From assembly GCA_037176885.1 (NCBI GenBank), contig JAWWNJ010000022.1:1116001-1180000 (forward strand): a stretch of DNA of 64,000 bases. The letters are read 5' to 3'. Source of the stretch: Favolaschia claudopus. Its lineage: Eukaryota > Basidiomycota > Agaricomycetes > Agaricales > Mycenaceae. Below the pieces are notes generated by a model that saw nothing but the letters and a program-made list of their open reading frames with translations, searched no databases and was not told the DNA's origin. Within the stretch, counting starts at the first letter, position 1, and the number at the start of each line of letters is the position of its first letter. This document shows, piece after piece, positions 1-10,030 of the stretch. Both the position numbers and the translations under genes were made by a program.

Positions 1-45
1 CTTGCGGCCTTGCTGACCAACGCCCCGTATGTCTCACCTTTCTAG

Positions 46-1851
46 CAGAACCACTTTGATGCTCATGCTGGTCCACAGACCTTTAAACGCCTCTCCGAGC
101 GCCCCTTCAACTCGGAACAGAAGTACATGTCTGTCAGCGGTATACACCAAGACGTAGGCGGCCGTGAAGTATACTACATCAAAGGCGCAATCGAGACGGT
201 ACTCGAACGATGCAAGTTTTACTACGTCAACGACGAAAGCACGCCGGCACTCGACGCCACGACGCGGAGCGTTATCCTCAACAAGGCGCAGGGTGTCGCG
301 GCGCGCGGACTGCGTGTTGTCGCGATGGCTTTCGGCCATGGGGCGCCTGGAGCCGGGTCGACGCCGGGGCAGACTCCTTCTGCCTCTCGGAGTGCTAGTC
401 GGGAGCGCGAGAATTGGAACCTTGTCTTCACGGGCTTCCAGGCGATGCATGACCCTCCGCGGAAGGGGGTTGCGGACTCGATTGGGCTGCTTCAGGCGGG
501 TGGGGTGCAGGTCGTCATGATCACTGGCGACGCGGAAGAGACGGCGCTGTCGATTGCAAGGCAGTTGGGGCTCAGGGTCGGCTCGAACCACGGACATGGG
601 CATGGCCATGCGAACGGGAATGCGGCAAATGATCTCGGCAGCAGTGCGTTGACGGGTGGAAGCGCTGCGAATAATAGCTGGGTTTTGACAGGGAAAGCAA
701 TTGACCAGATGAGCAAGGCGCAGCTGAAGGAGCGGGTTGGGACTGTTAGTGTTTTTGCGAGGACGACGCCTAGGCATAAGATGGCGATTGTGGAGGCGTT
801 CCAGTCGCGTGGCGCTATTGTTGCCATGACGGGGGATGGCGGTAGGTCTCACTTCTCGGGCTTGAAGCGTTGCTCATCTTGCTTTCCCAGTTAATGACGC
901 GCCCGCGCTCAAGATGGCTGACATCGGTGTGTCCATGGGCAAGAGCGGAACAGACGTCGCCAAAGAGGCTGCGGACGTTATTCTCGTTGATGATAACTTC
1001 AGCACAATTCTCCCTGCAGTAGAAGAAGGTTTGAATTTCCTTTGTTTCCATTCCGTCTCAACCAATGATGATCTGGTTTCTCTAGGCAAATCAATATTCC
1101 ACAATATTCAAAACTTCTTGTCGTTCCAGCTCAGTACGGCCGCTGCGGCTCTCACACTTATCACCCTGAGCACGATGCTGGGGCTCAGCAATCCTCTCAA
1201 CGCTATGCAAATCCTCTTCATCAATATCCTCATGGACGGTATGCAGCTTTGTTTTTGTTGTTTGTTTGTAGCTCATGAAACATCCATGTAGGACCACCAA
1301 GTCAAAGTCTGGGAGTAGATCCTGTAGATCCCGCAGTGATGCGGAGGCCGCCGCGGAAAAAGGATGCCCCTATCATCACTCGTCGCCTGCTTTACCGAGT
1401 ATTCTTTTCTGCGACGATTATCGTCATCGGCACGCTATTCGTTTACATGTTTGCCCTAGAAGACGACAAAATGTCACGGAGGGAGCAGACAATGGTGTGT
1501 GGCTTCCCTTCTTGTTATTCAAATTCACGACCTCACCATGTTTAGACATTTACATGTTTCGTATTCCTCGATCTCGTTTCCGCTGTGCAAAACCGCGGCA
1601 TAGGCTGTGGCTTGTTCCAAAATAAGATGCTCGTCACGACGGTCTCGATATCAGCCGTGTCACAGCTCGCGCTAGTATACGTGCCATTCATGCAGGCGAT
1701 TTTCCAGACTGCCGCGCTCGACTTCAGTGATCTTGGTGTCATCTTGATGCTAGCTGGAACAAGCTTTGCTTTGCATGAGGGGCGGAGGAGGTATGAGAGG
1801 AAGCTGAACTTAGATTTGACGTGGGCGCATGCAGCGGGCGAGATGGTGTGA
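46..1851 (+). CDS. PMR1: Golgi-type Ca2+/Mn2+ P-type ATPase, 3' part
   Basis: This is the C-terminal part of a P2A-type ATPase that pumps Ca2+/Mn2+ into the Golgi. The window opens inside an intron (branch-like CTGAC, acceptor TTTCTAG at 39-45). Predicted exons are 46-841, 891-1028, 1086-1238, 1292-1494 and 1546-1851. The first exon covers the nucleotide-binding domain ([28 protein letters not shown]) and the P-domain [10 protein letters not shown]. Splicing intron 842-890 rebuilds the hinge motif TGDGVNDAPAL. Membrane helices follow ([56 protein letters not shown]). The [12 protein letters not shown] motif is typical of SPCA/PMR1 pumps. The DKTGT phosphorylation site and N-terminal helices lie left of the window. 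A His/Gly-rich insert at about 590-620 ([11 protein letters not shown]) is unusual in the catalytic domain. Family call is firm; exon edges are inferred. Confidence 0.93.
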
Positions 1852-2146
1852 AGTACTTATTTACAATACCATGTATCTATATATCATTATTATTACTACT
1901 CTAGGGAAGGATGGATTATTTGGGTCTGCAGCGCCTCGCGTCGTTTCCCGGCGCAGATTTGGACGCTTGGCCCTTGATAATTGCGCAGTGGCACGATACG
2001 CAAGTGAGTTGACTTCTGTGAGTACTACCCCCGCAAAAACGTCGAAATGCGTCTAGATTAAACATAGATTATCCAATCCCCGACCATGGAGCTGAACGGA
2101 ATGTTAGGTTGATTGGTATATGAAACAAGCAGATAAAAAAATCGGC

Positions 2147-3006
2147 CTACTTGACGGCAGTCATGCCCGGAGTAAAAGTCGCTCTGTATGTGCCGAATTT
2201 GATACTGAAATATGAGCACTGAGTAGAGGTCATCGCAGAAACGGCCAAAAACTGACTATCCGTCACCTGCACCTAAACCGCCCGTCCGGGAGTAGCTGAT
2301 GACCGTTCCGCGTGGGCCGACGACGGTGTACTTCATGTTTCCTGAGGGTCCAAATTTGCCACTAGAGGATGTTAGTATCGCAAGACGGCGGCAAAGGAAC
2401 CCACTGACGAGATAGTGTGAGTTGTGTAAATCCCAAGATAGTTGGAGAGGGGTGTCAATGGACATGACGCCCCGCAGGATGTAGAAGTGTAGTCGGTAAT
2501 CTTCAAGCTCCCCTTGGCGGTGCCGAGCGTTACGATGGGGCCATTTTCCGGAAGACCAAAGACTTGCATGAGATGGAAGAATTTGGTGGACGACCCTGTC
2601 GACGGGTCGAGCCACTGTTTCCATGAATACGAGAAGGACTGGTTAGAAGAGACAGTGGGGAAGCGCCATTCGTTGCGTTGGCGAGGAGAGTCGAGATGGT
2701 TGGAGTCCAGCATGTCGGACGCATTGGACGATAGGTACATTCCGTAGCAATTCGAAATGATTGATGAAGTGCATCCCTTGGTTAGAATGCCTGTATAAAG
2801 TCAGGTCGAACGATGAGACGATCGTTTAAGTGCTTGCCTGATATCTGCCAGGCCATAGTATCGACCTTGCCATAGACAATCCGGCTCCCATCCGTCATTG
2901 GGGTAGGGGTCGTACGAGGTAATGCCGCTGCAAAGCCGGGAAGCCATGTTGCGGAGACCACAGTTAAGAAACCGAGAAAAGACAGGATACTCCGCAGACC
3001 CAACAT
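2147..3006 (-). CDS. secreted glucanase/lectin-fold-like protein
   Basis: Small secreted fungal protein starting with a clear signal peptide (MLGLRSILSFLGFLTVVSA). It is rebuilt from four exons: 3006 down to about 2838, then after a GC-AG intron ILTKGCTSSIISNCYGMYLS..., then WRFPTVSSNQSFSYSWKQWL and FFHLMQVFGLPENGPIVTLG, then GKFGPSGNMKYTVVGPRG, and a last exon IKFGTYRATFTPGMTAVK. The aromatic-rich beta-strand pattern (SYSWK, FFHLMQ, GPIVTL, IKFGTYR) resembles fungal concanavalin-A-like secreted proteins related to polysaccharide lyases and glucanases. I do not see catalytic residues that I can assign. The gene converges on the upstream ATPase gene with about 295 bp between the stops. Exported wall- or polysaccharide-related role is an inference. 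Confidence 0.7.
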
Positions 3007-3380
3007 GATGGGTGCCTAGCTGCATTGCGCTGGACGTCGAGACGCTTATATGGGGGCCACGTTCCTCAGGGGACATGGTCAGGGCGCCACTCCGAAAAAT
3101 CCTCCTGAGAATATGCCAAGGAAGCATTGGCTACAAGAACATCGACAGAATCGTTTGAGAGACACTCCAACAGGCTCAATGAGAGAATGAAGTGGAGTAG
3201 AGAAGAAGATTCATTGGCCAGAAAATTGGAACGAGAGTGGAAGGAAACGTTGAGGGCAGAAAGCGGATCAAATCTGGCGTGGATTATATTCCAGCTTGGA
3301 CGAAGCTTGGACTACCCGGAAAACTTGAGAATCAAGGCGCAAAAGAGTGAAACAAAGTTAGCTAAGGCTCGAACAGACAT
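3007..3380. promoter_or_regulatory. intergenic, upstream of secreted protein gene
   Basis: About 370 bp between the start of the secreted-protein gene and the stop of the EthD-like gene, both on the minus strand. It should hold the promoter of the former. An open frame on the plus strand (3127-3402) has biased charged composition and no recognisable domain, so I treat it as chance. No clear TATA box or repeat was seen. Confidence 0.35.
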
Positions 3381-3986
3381 TCATGTACGCGCCAAGTCTT
3401 GAATAGTTCCCAGATATTCAAGCAAATACCGCTCCTTCTTGTTCACCTGCTCCATCACCACCCTAGTTCTCCAGGATGTTTGCGTAGCCGCCTTGAATTC
3501 CGCAGAATCGAACACGTCTAAGGAGCTCCATTCGTGCAGAGCCATGTATTGCGGCGGAGACGCCGCTGCGCTCGAGCTGGAACTAGCAGTCGATGAAATA
3601 ACTCGAAAACGAGTGGACGAACGCCAGCCCGGCGCGACGCTCAACATCGGAATATGTTCCTCCGTGTACCAATCGTTGAATTCCGATTCTGCATCGTCGT
3701 TTGGAGTCATCCCATTGAACACCATGTAGTGGTTCCCAGGCGAAGTTGGAACTACTATCTTGACTGCAGACGGAACGGTCTCGTAGAGGCGGATGTCCAG
3801 GTCGGGTCCCAACAACGCGGCCAGCGTACTGTTGACTTCGGGCACATTGACTTGCGAATGAACGACGCAGAAAATGGCCAGTATACGCTGAGAGGTGTCG
3901 TTGAGAGTGCGATATACTGCTGGATCTGGACTGGCGTGTCCAATTGTCGATTTGAGAGTTTCAGCGACATCTATGGAATTGGTCAT
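3381..3986 (-). CDS. EthD-like dimeric alpha/beta-barrel protein
   Basis: Intronless 201-residue protein. Residues around 90-125 read MVFNGMTPNDDAE then DWYTEEHIPMLSVAPGWRSS, the pattern of EthD-type dimeric alpha/beta-barrel proteins (NDWYxxEHIP...PG). A Ser/Ala-rich linker (STASSSSSAAASPP) follows, then a second half with YMALHEWSSLDVFDS, which fits a tandem pair of ferredoxin-like folds as in other fungal proteins of this type. No signal peptide or membrane segment is seen, so it is probably cytosolic. Proteins of this fold bind small aromatic or polyketide-like molecules, but no substrate can be inferred here. The start ATG at 3986 is the first in frame; an upstream GC-rich 220 bp separates it from the GH76 gene. 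Confidence 0.72.
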   Translation of the reverse strand: MTNSIDVAETLKSTIGHASPDPAVYRTLNDTSQRILAIFCVVHSQVNVPEVNSTLAALLGPDLDIRLYETVPSAVKIVVPTSPGNHYMVFNGMTPNDDAESEFNDWYTEEHIPMLSVAPGWRSSTRFRVISSTASSSSSAAASPPQYMALHEWSSLDVFDSAEFKAATQTSWRTRVVMEQVNKKERYLLEYLGTIQDLART

Positions 3987-4206
3987 TTCCCTCCCTCAGG
4001 CGGGCGCTGGAAAGAAGCGGCTGACGCTGCCAGTTGACATTATGCGGCGGGAGAGAATCTCCCGGGGGCGTACGAGCAAAAACAACGAGTAGATGCTCCG
4101 TCATCGCAGACGAGATGGTGGTTGGGTATCAAGTCATCAAAATTCACACCACATGCTGTGATTAGTTTACAAACTACAAATGTTCTACTTGTGTTCTACA
4201 ATACTT

Positions 4207-5736
4207 TCAGCAATTTTGCTGACCAGCGGCAATCAGTGCCCCAAGGGCCGAAGCCTGGGTCGACGCCGTCCAAACCGCGGAACCAGCATCGGCGCCGTAC
4301 CATAGGTTCGAATACGAGTTGGGAGCACCCACGGCAAACTGGAGGACTTTATCTGCCTGCGAGCGAATGAAGTTGGAGTACTTCGAGTCGTTGTCGCGGC
4401 CAGAAACGCTGAGGAACCAAGACCTATGGATACGTTAGTGAATGTGGCAGCGAGGGAGGTGAAGGGCATTTGGCATACATCCAGTGCATAGTGATGCCCT
4501 TGAAGGTTTGTTGGTCGGCGTTGCAATTGTTTTGCGTGGTGATTTCGCATGGTTCGCGGAGACCTCCGTCGATGGTCATGCTGGCGATAATTGCGTCCAT
4601 AATGGCCCACGCAGAGGTGATGGTGGTTTCGTCGCCGGTGTCTGGAGCGGATGGTAAGCCACCCTAATTCGCGATATGGTACGGGAATTTCTGACATTTA
4701 AAGAGATAGGCCAAGCCAGGAAGAAGGGCGCCTTGGTTATAAGTCCTAGACCAGCTCAGAACCAGTTAAATCAGGTCATAAATGAGCTCAGGCGTACCAT
4801 TGCGTTTGCTCATTATTTTTGCACACTCCGTCGACGTTGGTAAGCCCATCGTTGAATACTGAGAAGAGACGGGGTGTCAGCCTGGGTAGGTAAATGGACT
4901 GGGTGAGCGTGGACACAGACGTCCATTGGATCCCATCATTCCGGAGGCTTTGAGCCACAACCAAGCTAGAAGAGAATAAATATTAGCAGCGGGACGGAGC
5001 ATCCACATAGGAACGTACTAGACTGGGCGTTGCTCAGGTAGTTATCGTCTTTGGTGACGTCGAAGAGGAATCCGGAGCTAGTGATGAACAACTCGTTGGT
5101 CTGGGTTCCATGGTTAGGAACTCGCGTGGGCACAAGGTCGAAAGGCGCACAATAGCATTTTTGTAATCGCGGCGGCCGCTCCAGAATACTGCACCACATA
5201 GAAGGATGAGTAAGAGAATCGCAGTAAATCAAGCATAACGCACGTCCGCCTCCGCAATAATCGGCGCTAACAGCATTCCTACGAAGCAAAATGAGAGATG
5301 GTACCCACGCAAGAATGGATACTATATCGCACCTAGCGATGTCGTAGTATTTTTGGGCCTGTGCAAGATTTCCTGCGCGGAGGTACGCGATCGAGACCCA
5401 TTGGACATCATCGTAAGAGTTGTCGTTGTCTAACTGCCCCTGCCATGCAGTAAACACGGTGTTAATCACGTCTGCGTGCGTCGAGATGCCCGCTAGGTCG
5501 TCGACTGCATACGCGTATGACGATATTCAGTCAGAGGCTTGGTCATTTACGAAGTAGGTGGATTGAAGGTTTTCAGCTGCAGCTACTGCTGCGTCGACGT
5601 ATTTCTGGCCTGGGATTCAGCAGGCAAGTCAGTGCGAGACTCGGATGTGGAACTCGAAAGCAAATGATGAACATTTCGCTGAGACGAGCGGGGAGGCGAG
5701 GAGAGCCAATGACACGGCTGAAAAGATTGAGGACAT
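4207..5736 (-). CDS. GH76 endo-1,6-alpha-mannanase-like, possibly disabled
   Basis: Secreted glycoside hydrolase family 76 protein acting on alpha-1,6-mannan of fungal walls. The N-terminus is a signal peptide (MSSIFSAVSLALLASPLVSA). After splicing the chain reads QKYVDAAVAAAENLQSTYF, then AWQGQLDNDNSYDDVQWVS with the GH76 Asp-Asp pair, ADYCGGG, FWSGRRDYKNAITNELFITS, AQSTWLWLKASG, FNDGLT, TQWTYNQGALLPGLAYLFK, TGDETTITSAWAIMDAII and LREPCE. At least seven short introns are needed. An in-frame TGA at 5527-5529 lies just after NLQSTYFVNDQASD, where family members carry a Trp-rich helix. No splice choice I tried removes it and keeps frame, so this allele may be a pseudogene or hold a sequence error. 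The stop TGA is at 4207-4209. Confidence 0.72.
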
Positions 5737-5804
5737 TATTCGGGGAAGAAAGGGAAAGAATGTCTAGTCTCTCTAGACAGACGCTTTATTGTTTCTAGCT
5801 CGTA

Positions 5805-6210
5805 CTATCGTGCCAAATAGGTCTGGATTTGCACAACAGGTCTGGATTTTCAATTTTTCTCTTCTCCCTTTTCGATTTGGACCTCCGGACTTTTCGGAAT
5901 CTATTTGTATGCTATTGGGCTATAGATCCTGCAAGTTTCGTAGCGATACGGCCAAAGGAAGGCAGTAAGAAAAACGGGCTTTCATCAAGGTATTTTGATG
6001 GATTGACAGGACAGATCAAAAACCTCGAGAAAACGGCGAACGTTTCTTGACATTGGACTTGCATGAAATCGTGAGGATTTTAGCTCTACCCATAGTGAAT
6101 AGGTACCGGAATAAATGCCGAAAAATCCGGAGACCCAAAGTGCAAAGGGAGGAGAGAAAAATCGAAAATCCAGACCCATTGTGAAAATCCAGACCTATTT
6201 GGCACGATAG
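5805..6210. mobile_element. MITE with about 65-110 bp inverted ends, TA flanks
   Basis: A 406-bp element with long terminal inverted repeats. The left end begins CTATCGTGCCAAATAGGTCT and the right end is its reverse complement. About 59 of the first 64 bases match, and weaker similarity continues inwards for another 40-50 bp. Both ends contain AGGTCTGGATTT or a close variant twice, about 18 bp apart. It is flanked by TA on both sides (5803-5804, 6211-6212), as expected for Tc1/mariner-type insertion; CTC also flanks both sides, so the target repeat is not certain. No transposase is encoded, so it is non-autonomous. Confidence 0.82.
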
Positions 6211-6226
6211 TACCTCGCTCAATAAA

Positions 6227-6691
6227 GTCTGTTAGTTACCGCGCTCTGATAACCGGCGGCCTGCCTTATCCGTTTTAGGAAGCTTACGTGAACCAATTTG
6301 GGACGCGACGAGGACGCGTCCTGGGGCCCAAAGGGCACAAAAAGGTGCCGGATCGCCTCAAACAATAGTTTTATAGTCAAATAACATTATTGCTCTCCCT
6401 TTCTCAATATTCTCAGCCCAGTACTCACCGTACTAACATCCCGGTTGTGTGATAGCCCAAAACGGTCGAAAATTCGATCTCGCCCCATTGGAACCCGGGT
6501 GACTTCATGAAGAGAGTTCAGTGGGCTTTCTAACACATTGCATGTGCAGTCCGGACGTCTGTGACGAGAGGAATGCATTGAAAACGCGTCAAGTCGCGTG
6601 TCGCTTACGATTTGTTTGTGCGTGCTTCCATGATGCTGACATAATAATGCAGGCCGCCGGTTATTAATATTTGACGCGGTAACTAACAGAC
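6227..6691. mobile_element. second MITE with TAAA target duplication
   Basis: A 465-bp element whose ends start GTCTGTTAGTTACCGCG and end with the reverse complement (CGCGGTAACTAACAGAC). The similarity resumes after a short gap with TAACCGGCGGCCTGC on both sides. TAAA directly flanks both ends (6223-6226, 6692-6695), consistent with a 4-bp target-site duplication. No coding frame of note is present inside. It begins only 16 bp after the preceding MITE but its ends are unrelated to those of that element. Confidence 0.78.
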
Positions 6692-7417
6692 TAAAGAATG
6701 TCGGAGCGAGACTGATATTTCGCGGTGGTGGATTCGGAGTGGGTTTACTTACGACTCGAAGAGGCCGTTACTTATGTAGTGCCCAAGAGTCCAAGACGCA
6801 TGAAAATCACTCCACATGCACGAGACTCGTTGCGCGGTTGCCAGGTGCGCGTCGATCCTCGTTGATCAGGCGACCGCGGCGGGAGAAACCGACGCTAAGG
6901 AAGACTGTAAATACAGCGCCAGCCTCCAAAGAGTCCAGCTCGGACTCGGAAGGTTTGCTGAACGGCACTCAAGGCCTGTTTCCAGGTTGTTGATAATGTC
7001 AATTAGTTTTGAGCGTGATTTTGGAGTCTGAAGAGCGTCCTCGACACAGCAGACTCGGAGGCGGCGAGCACAACTAGCATCTGTAGCTGAGAAGTTGGTT
7101 CATTGCAACAATCCACGTCGTGAAAACCGAGGCGGAAAATGAAATTCTTGGTGAATGTTCTTGTCAAGAGCCATCGGAAGTTGCCGAGTTATAGGTATGC
7201 GTGAATCATCAATGTGAATGGGTCGTATGTACAGTACATGAATTGGTTTGTGCTGCTCGTAAGTGTTCCTGGTCCATTATCATAGTCCCCACAATAGCCA
7301 AGTAAAATCGTAGATACAGCAAAATTATAGCGGTCTAACAAGACATCGAAAGTCTCATTTGACCTTGAATAGTACATAGATCAGGAGAGCAACTTGTATG
7401 CCCTCCGACCCCAGACG
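6692..7417. other. intergenic, no gene recognised
   Basis: About 725 bp between the second MITE and the stop of the DUF6699 gene. Open frames here (for example 6739-6993 plus) are Arg/Ser-rich, have no recognisable domain and show no convincing splice pattern. I see no repeat or RNA gene. Confidence 0.3.
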
Positions 7418-8287
7418 CTATGCAACCCGAGGGACAGGATACGGCAGCAGCGTTAAGAGCAGTCGCCACGTCCCATCCAGCATAACAACCGGTATAACGC
7501 CTCCCCAGCATCGAAACGTCCCGAGCACATCGATGCGCCTGAACTGCTTTGTCGAGTAGTCAGGCAATTCATACGCATCCTCCGCGCGCTTCAACGCCGC
7601 CAACCTCAGCAGCTTCATCGGCTTTGGGTTCACTACAGAACGCGAGGCTTCTATCGCATCCAGGTCCGCGTCCGTTAGAGGGACGTAAAAGTATTTGTAT
7701 ACCTGATCGAGGATGTCGAGCACTTTGAGGTCGCCCTTGAGGTCGATGATGATTGGGCCCCAACGACGCATCCAATATCCGAGAACAGGACAATTTGTCT
7801 CGTGGGGAAATATCCAGACTTTTTTCGTGGAGGGGAAGACGGCGGTCTCTTTGAGATTCACCTTTTTCAGAATAGAACGACCGGTGTACGATCGGGCTTG
7901 CTCCGGACAATGGAGGATGTCCCACTGTAGCTGCGGAATCGTGGGGTTGTTGGGATTGGGGATGAGCGAGGGGTTTATTTGTATGGGTACGGGGGTGCCG
8001 AATGGTTTGGGTGGGAAGACTCCAGGCGTCCAGAGTGGAGTATCGGTGGGAATCTCAACAATGCCCTCCTCGATGGGAATCGGGGGCTGAGACGGCCAGG
8101 CAGGGGTTTCGGATGCGGTCGGCATTCGACAATGAGCATGGTTCGCAAGGTGCTGGGGCCATGCCGCAGCAGCCGGTATGTTCAGATTCATCCCAGGCAG
8201 TGGTGTAGGCAACAGGGGTGTCCCGACGAGTGGATACGCAGCGAAAAATGGCGCGGGACGAACGGGATAGACTGGATGAAGATACAT
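7418..8287 (-). CDS. DUF6699-type protein with Pro-rich N-terminus
   Basis: Intronless protein of about 289 residues. The first 105 residues are Pro-rich and low in complexity (PLLPTPLPG, PPIPIEEGIVEIPTDTPLW). The C-terminal about 170 residues form the compact domain found in many Agaricomycete proteins: LQWDILHCPEQA, KVWIFPHETN, GPIIIDLKGDLKVLDILDQV, YKYFYVPLTDADLDAIEAS, FRCWGGVIPVVMLDGTWRLL. The closing 'G..P......W.L.L' pattern is characteristic. Function of the family is unknown. I chose the ATG at 8287 (MYLHPVYPVRP); no upstream in-frame ATG precedes it in a sensible context. Confidence 0.72.
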   Translation of the reverse strand: MYLHPVYPVRPAPFFAAYPLVGTPLLPTPLPGMNLNIPAAAAWPQHLANHAHCRMPTASETPAWPSQPPIPIEEGIVEIPTDTPLWTPGVFPPKPFGTPVPIQINPSLIPNPNNPTIPQLQWDILHCPEQARSYTGRSILKKVNLKETAVFPSTKKVWIFPHETNCPVLGYWMRRWGPIIIDLKGDLKVLDILDQVYKYFYVPLTDADLDAIEASRSVVNPKPMKLLRLAALKRAEDAYELPDYSTKQFRRIDVLGTFRCWGGVIPVVMLDGTWRLLLTLLPYPVPRVA

Positions 8288-9168
8288 GGTCAACTTTTAG
8301 GACCCCTGAAGTTTCACTACGTCAATAGAGAGGACTATGCTCACTGAAGTTATTTCCGGTGAAATGCGGCACTGCTCGAGGCAGGCGACGGCGGCTAGCC
8401 ATCGTATGCGAGATGAAAGTCGTAAAAAAACGCGAGGGACGGGGTGGTCGAAGACGTCAATACCCTCAGGGTCTTATCGATGCTAGATCCGTCGAGAAGG
8501 GCTAACCAGCACGCGTTTGGACACGAGGAAATCGGAACGGAAAACAAGGACCCGTAGTCGGAGGCAACTGTATTTTGAGACAAAGGCGCGGCATGTTCAC
8601 GGTTGTCAGTGCCATTCCTAGAGACCAGCGACCACAATAGACAAGCACAGTCGCAAAACAAGAGCTGAGCGCCTAGTGGGGGCAATCTGATCGTGGAAGT
8701 TCGAAAGAACAAGGGTGTGACACATGTCACACCGCCCACACGGGTGCTTTCTTCCTCTCACAACAGCCTCGGAAATGCTTGCCGCCCGTCCGAGAACGCG
8801 GGCGATGGCGCGCTCAAGGACAGGAAAGAATTGAGGAGAAGATTTTGTCTACACGCTGTATTGAACTCGGACTGCTCTCTGCAAGATTTTTTTAATCCAT
8901 CAACGACGTCACATACATAGGCGCCTACCTGCGCCCACAAAGACGACCGCTATTGTTTTCCTGCTAAATGCAATTCTCCGTTCTCTTGTCTTTCCCTCCT
9001 TTGAAACCGTCCTTTTGTCTATCGAATGATGGCGCCTCTGTTCTATTCGTATTTGCTGGCCATAGTTTCTCTTGTTTTTCTGCCATATAAACGACAGAAT
9101 ATTATCTCTGGGCCCTATCGCGCTTTTTCGTTCGTTTCTTGCGCACATAACTGCTATCTCCGACTCAA
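8288..9168. promoter_or_regulatory. divergent intergenic region with short palindrome
   Basis: About 880 bp between two divergently transcribed genes, so it probably holds both promoters. An interrupted palindrome TGTGACA-CA-TGTCACA occupies 8716-8731. A TATA-like CATATAAAC occurs near 9083, about 85 bp before the plus-strand ATG. No protein-coding frame here is convincing. Confidence 0.4.
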
Positions 9169-10030
9169 ATGGCCGGCTTTCTGTCTAGATGTTGCGGCTT
9201 TGGTATGAATGACCGACTTTCTCTCGTTCAGCAAGCAGCTGACTTCCGGCTTTCTAGGTAACAGAACGGGCTCCGAGAATTATCCGCCAGTGAAATTATA
9301 CCAACCTCGATATAACGCCCCAAGATGTCCAGATGTTCCCGGTCCGTTTCATACATCGCCCGACTTTCTGCAGAAGATAGACACGATACCGAATTGGACT
9401 TCAAAGCCATTGCCTTCGTTGCCGAAGGATAGGCACTCCGTACCACTGCCGGACCGATATCCTGCATTGCCTCATTTGCCTCCCCACTCTGCATCGAAAC
9501 CCATGCACCACAACTCGCGGGCCGTCCGCCTGCCTTCCCCCAAAGAACAAACAGATTCAACCCCTCGCCTTCGACAGACTGGAAGGTCTGGATCATCGGC
9601 GGCGTCAAGTCTTGTGTTCTCCATGGATGCGAATGCTAAGCAGCAGCACACTCAGCACCGGCGAACTCGTCCAGCTGCTGCCGCCGCACCTCGTGTCCTG
9701 CCTACCATTCCCGAGACTGCTATTCCCGCTTCTAATCCAATATATCCTCAACAGCGACAGAGAAATTCGGCTCCGACTCCGGTCCGTAGTCCTTCGGTCC
9801 GCTTTCAGTCTCCACTGCACGGACCGCCCCTGGTGACTCCTCCAAGTCGCGGACATCCGTCGTCGAGGGAGCACAAGCACGTTTCGCCTGCTGCCCAGAA
9901 CGGACAGTGCATGTTCTGCAATGTCTGTTCGCAACATCAGCACCTCGTAGGTACGAAGCGCACGCCGGCACAGCTGATGTGTTTTAGTGCGTTTAACCAG
10001 GGGTGGATGAATCCTTCGATTGTTTATTGA
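9169..10030 (+). CDS. Pro/Ser-rich hypothetical protein, Cys-containing ends
   Basis: I do not recognise this protein. Splicing a standard intron (about 9204-9260; GTATGA donor, CTGAC branch, TTTCTAG acceptor) joins MAGFLSRCCGFG to NRTGSENYPPVKLYQ, which gives a better start than any ATG inside the second exon. The product is about 270 residues, rich in Pro, Ser, Arg and His, and likely disordered. The N-terminal 'FLSRCC' might be lipidated. The C-terminus carries a Cys/His group, CMFCNVCSQHQH, that could bind metal, followed by MCFSAFNQGWMNPS. The stop is at 10028-10030. No membrane segment or catalytic motif is visible. Confidence 0.55.

Noticed and set aside
3127..3402. Open frame of 91 codons, charged, plus strand
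   Set aside because: Lies in the promoter region of a minus-strand gene, has no domain and no homologous look; treated as chance.
6739..6993. Arg/Ser-rich frame upstream of the DUF6699 gene
   Set aside because: Overlapping frames of similar length on the same strand, no splice pattern, no recognisable motif.
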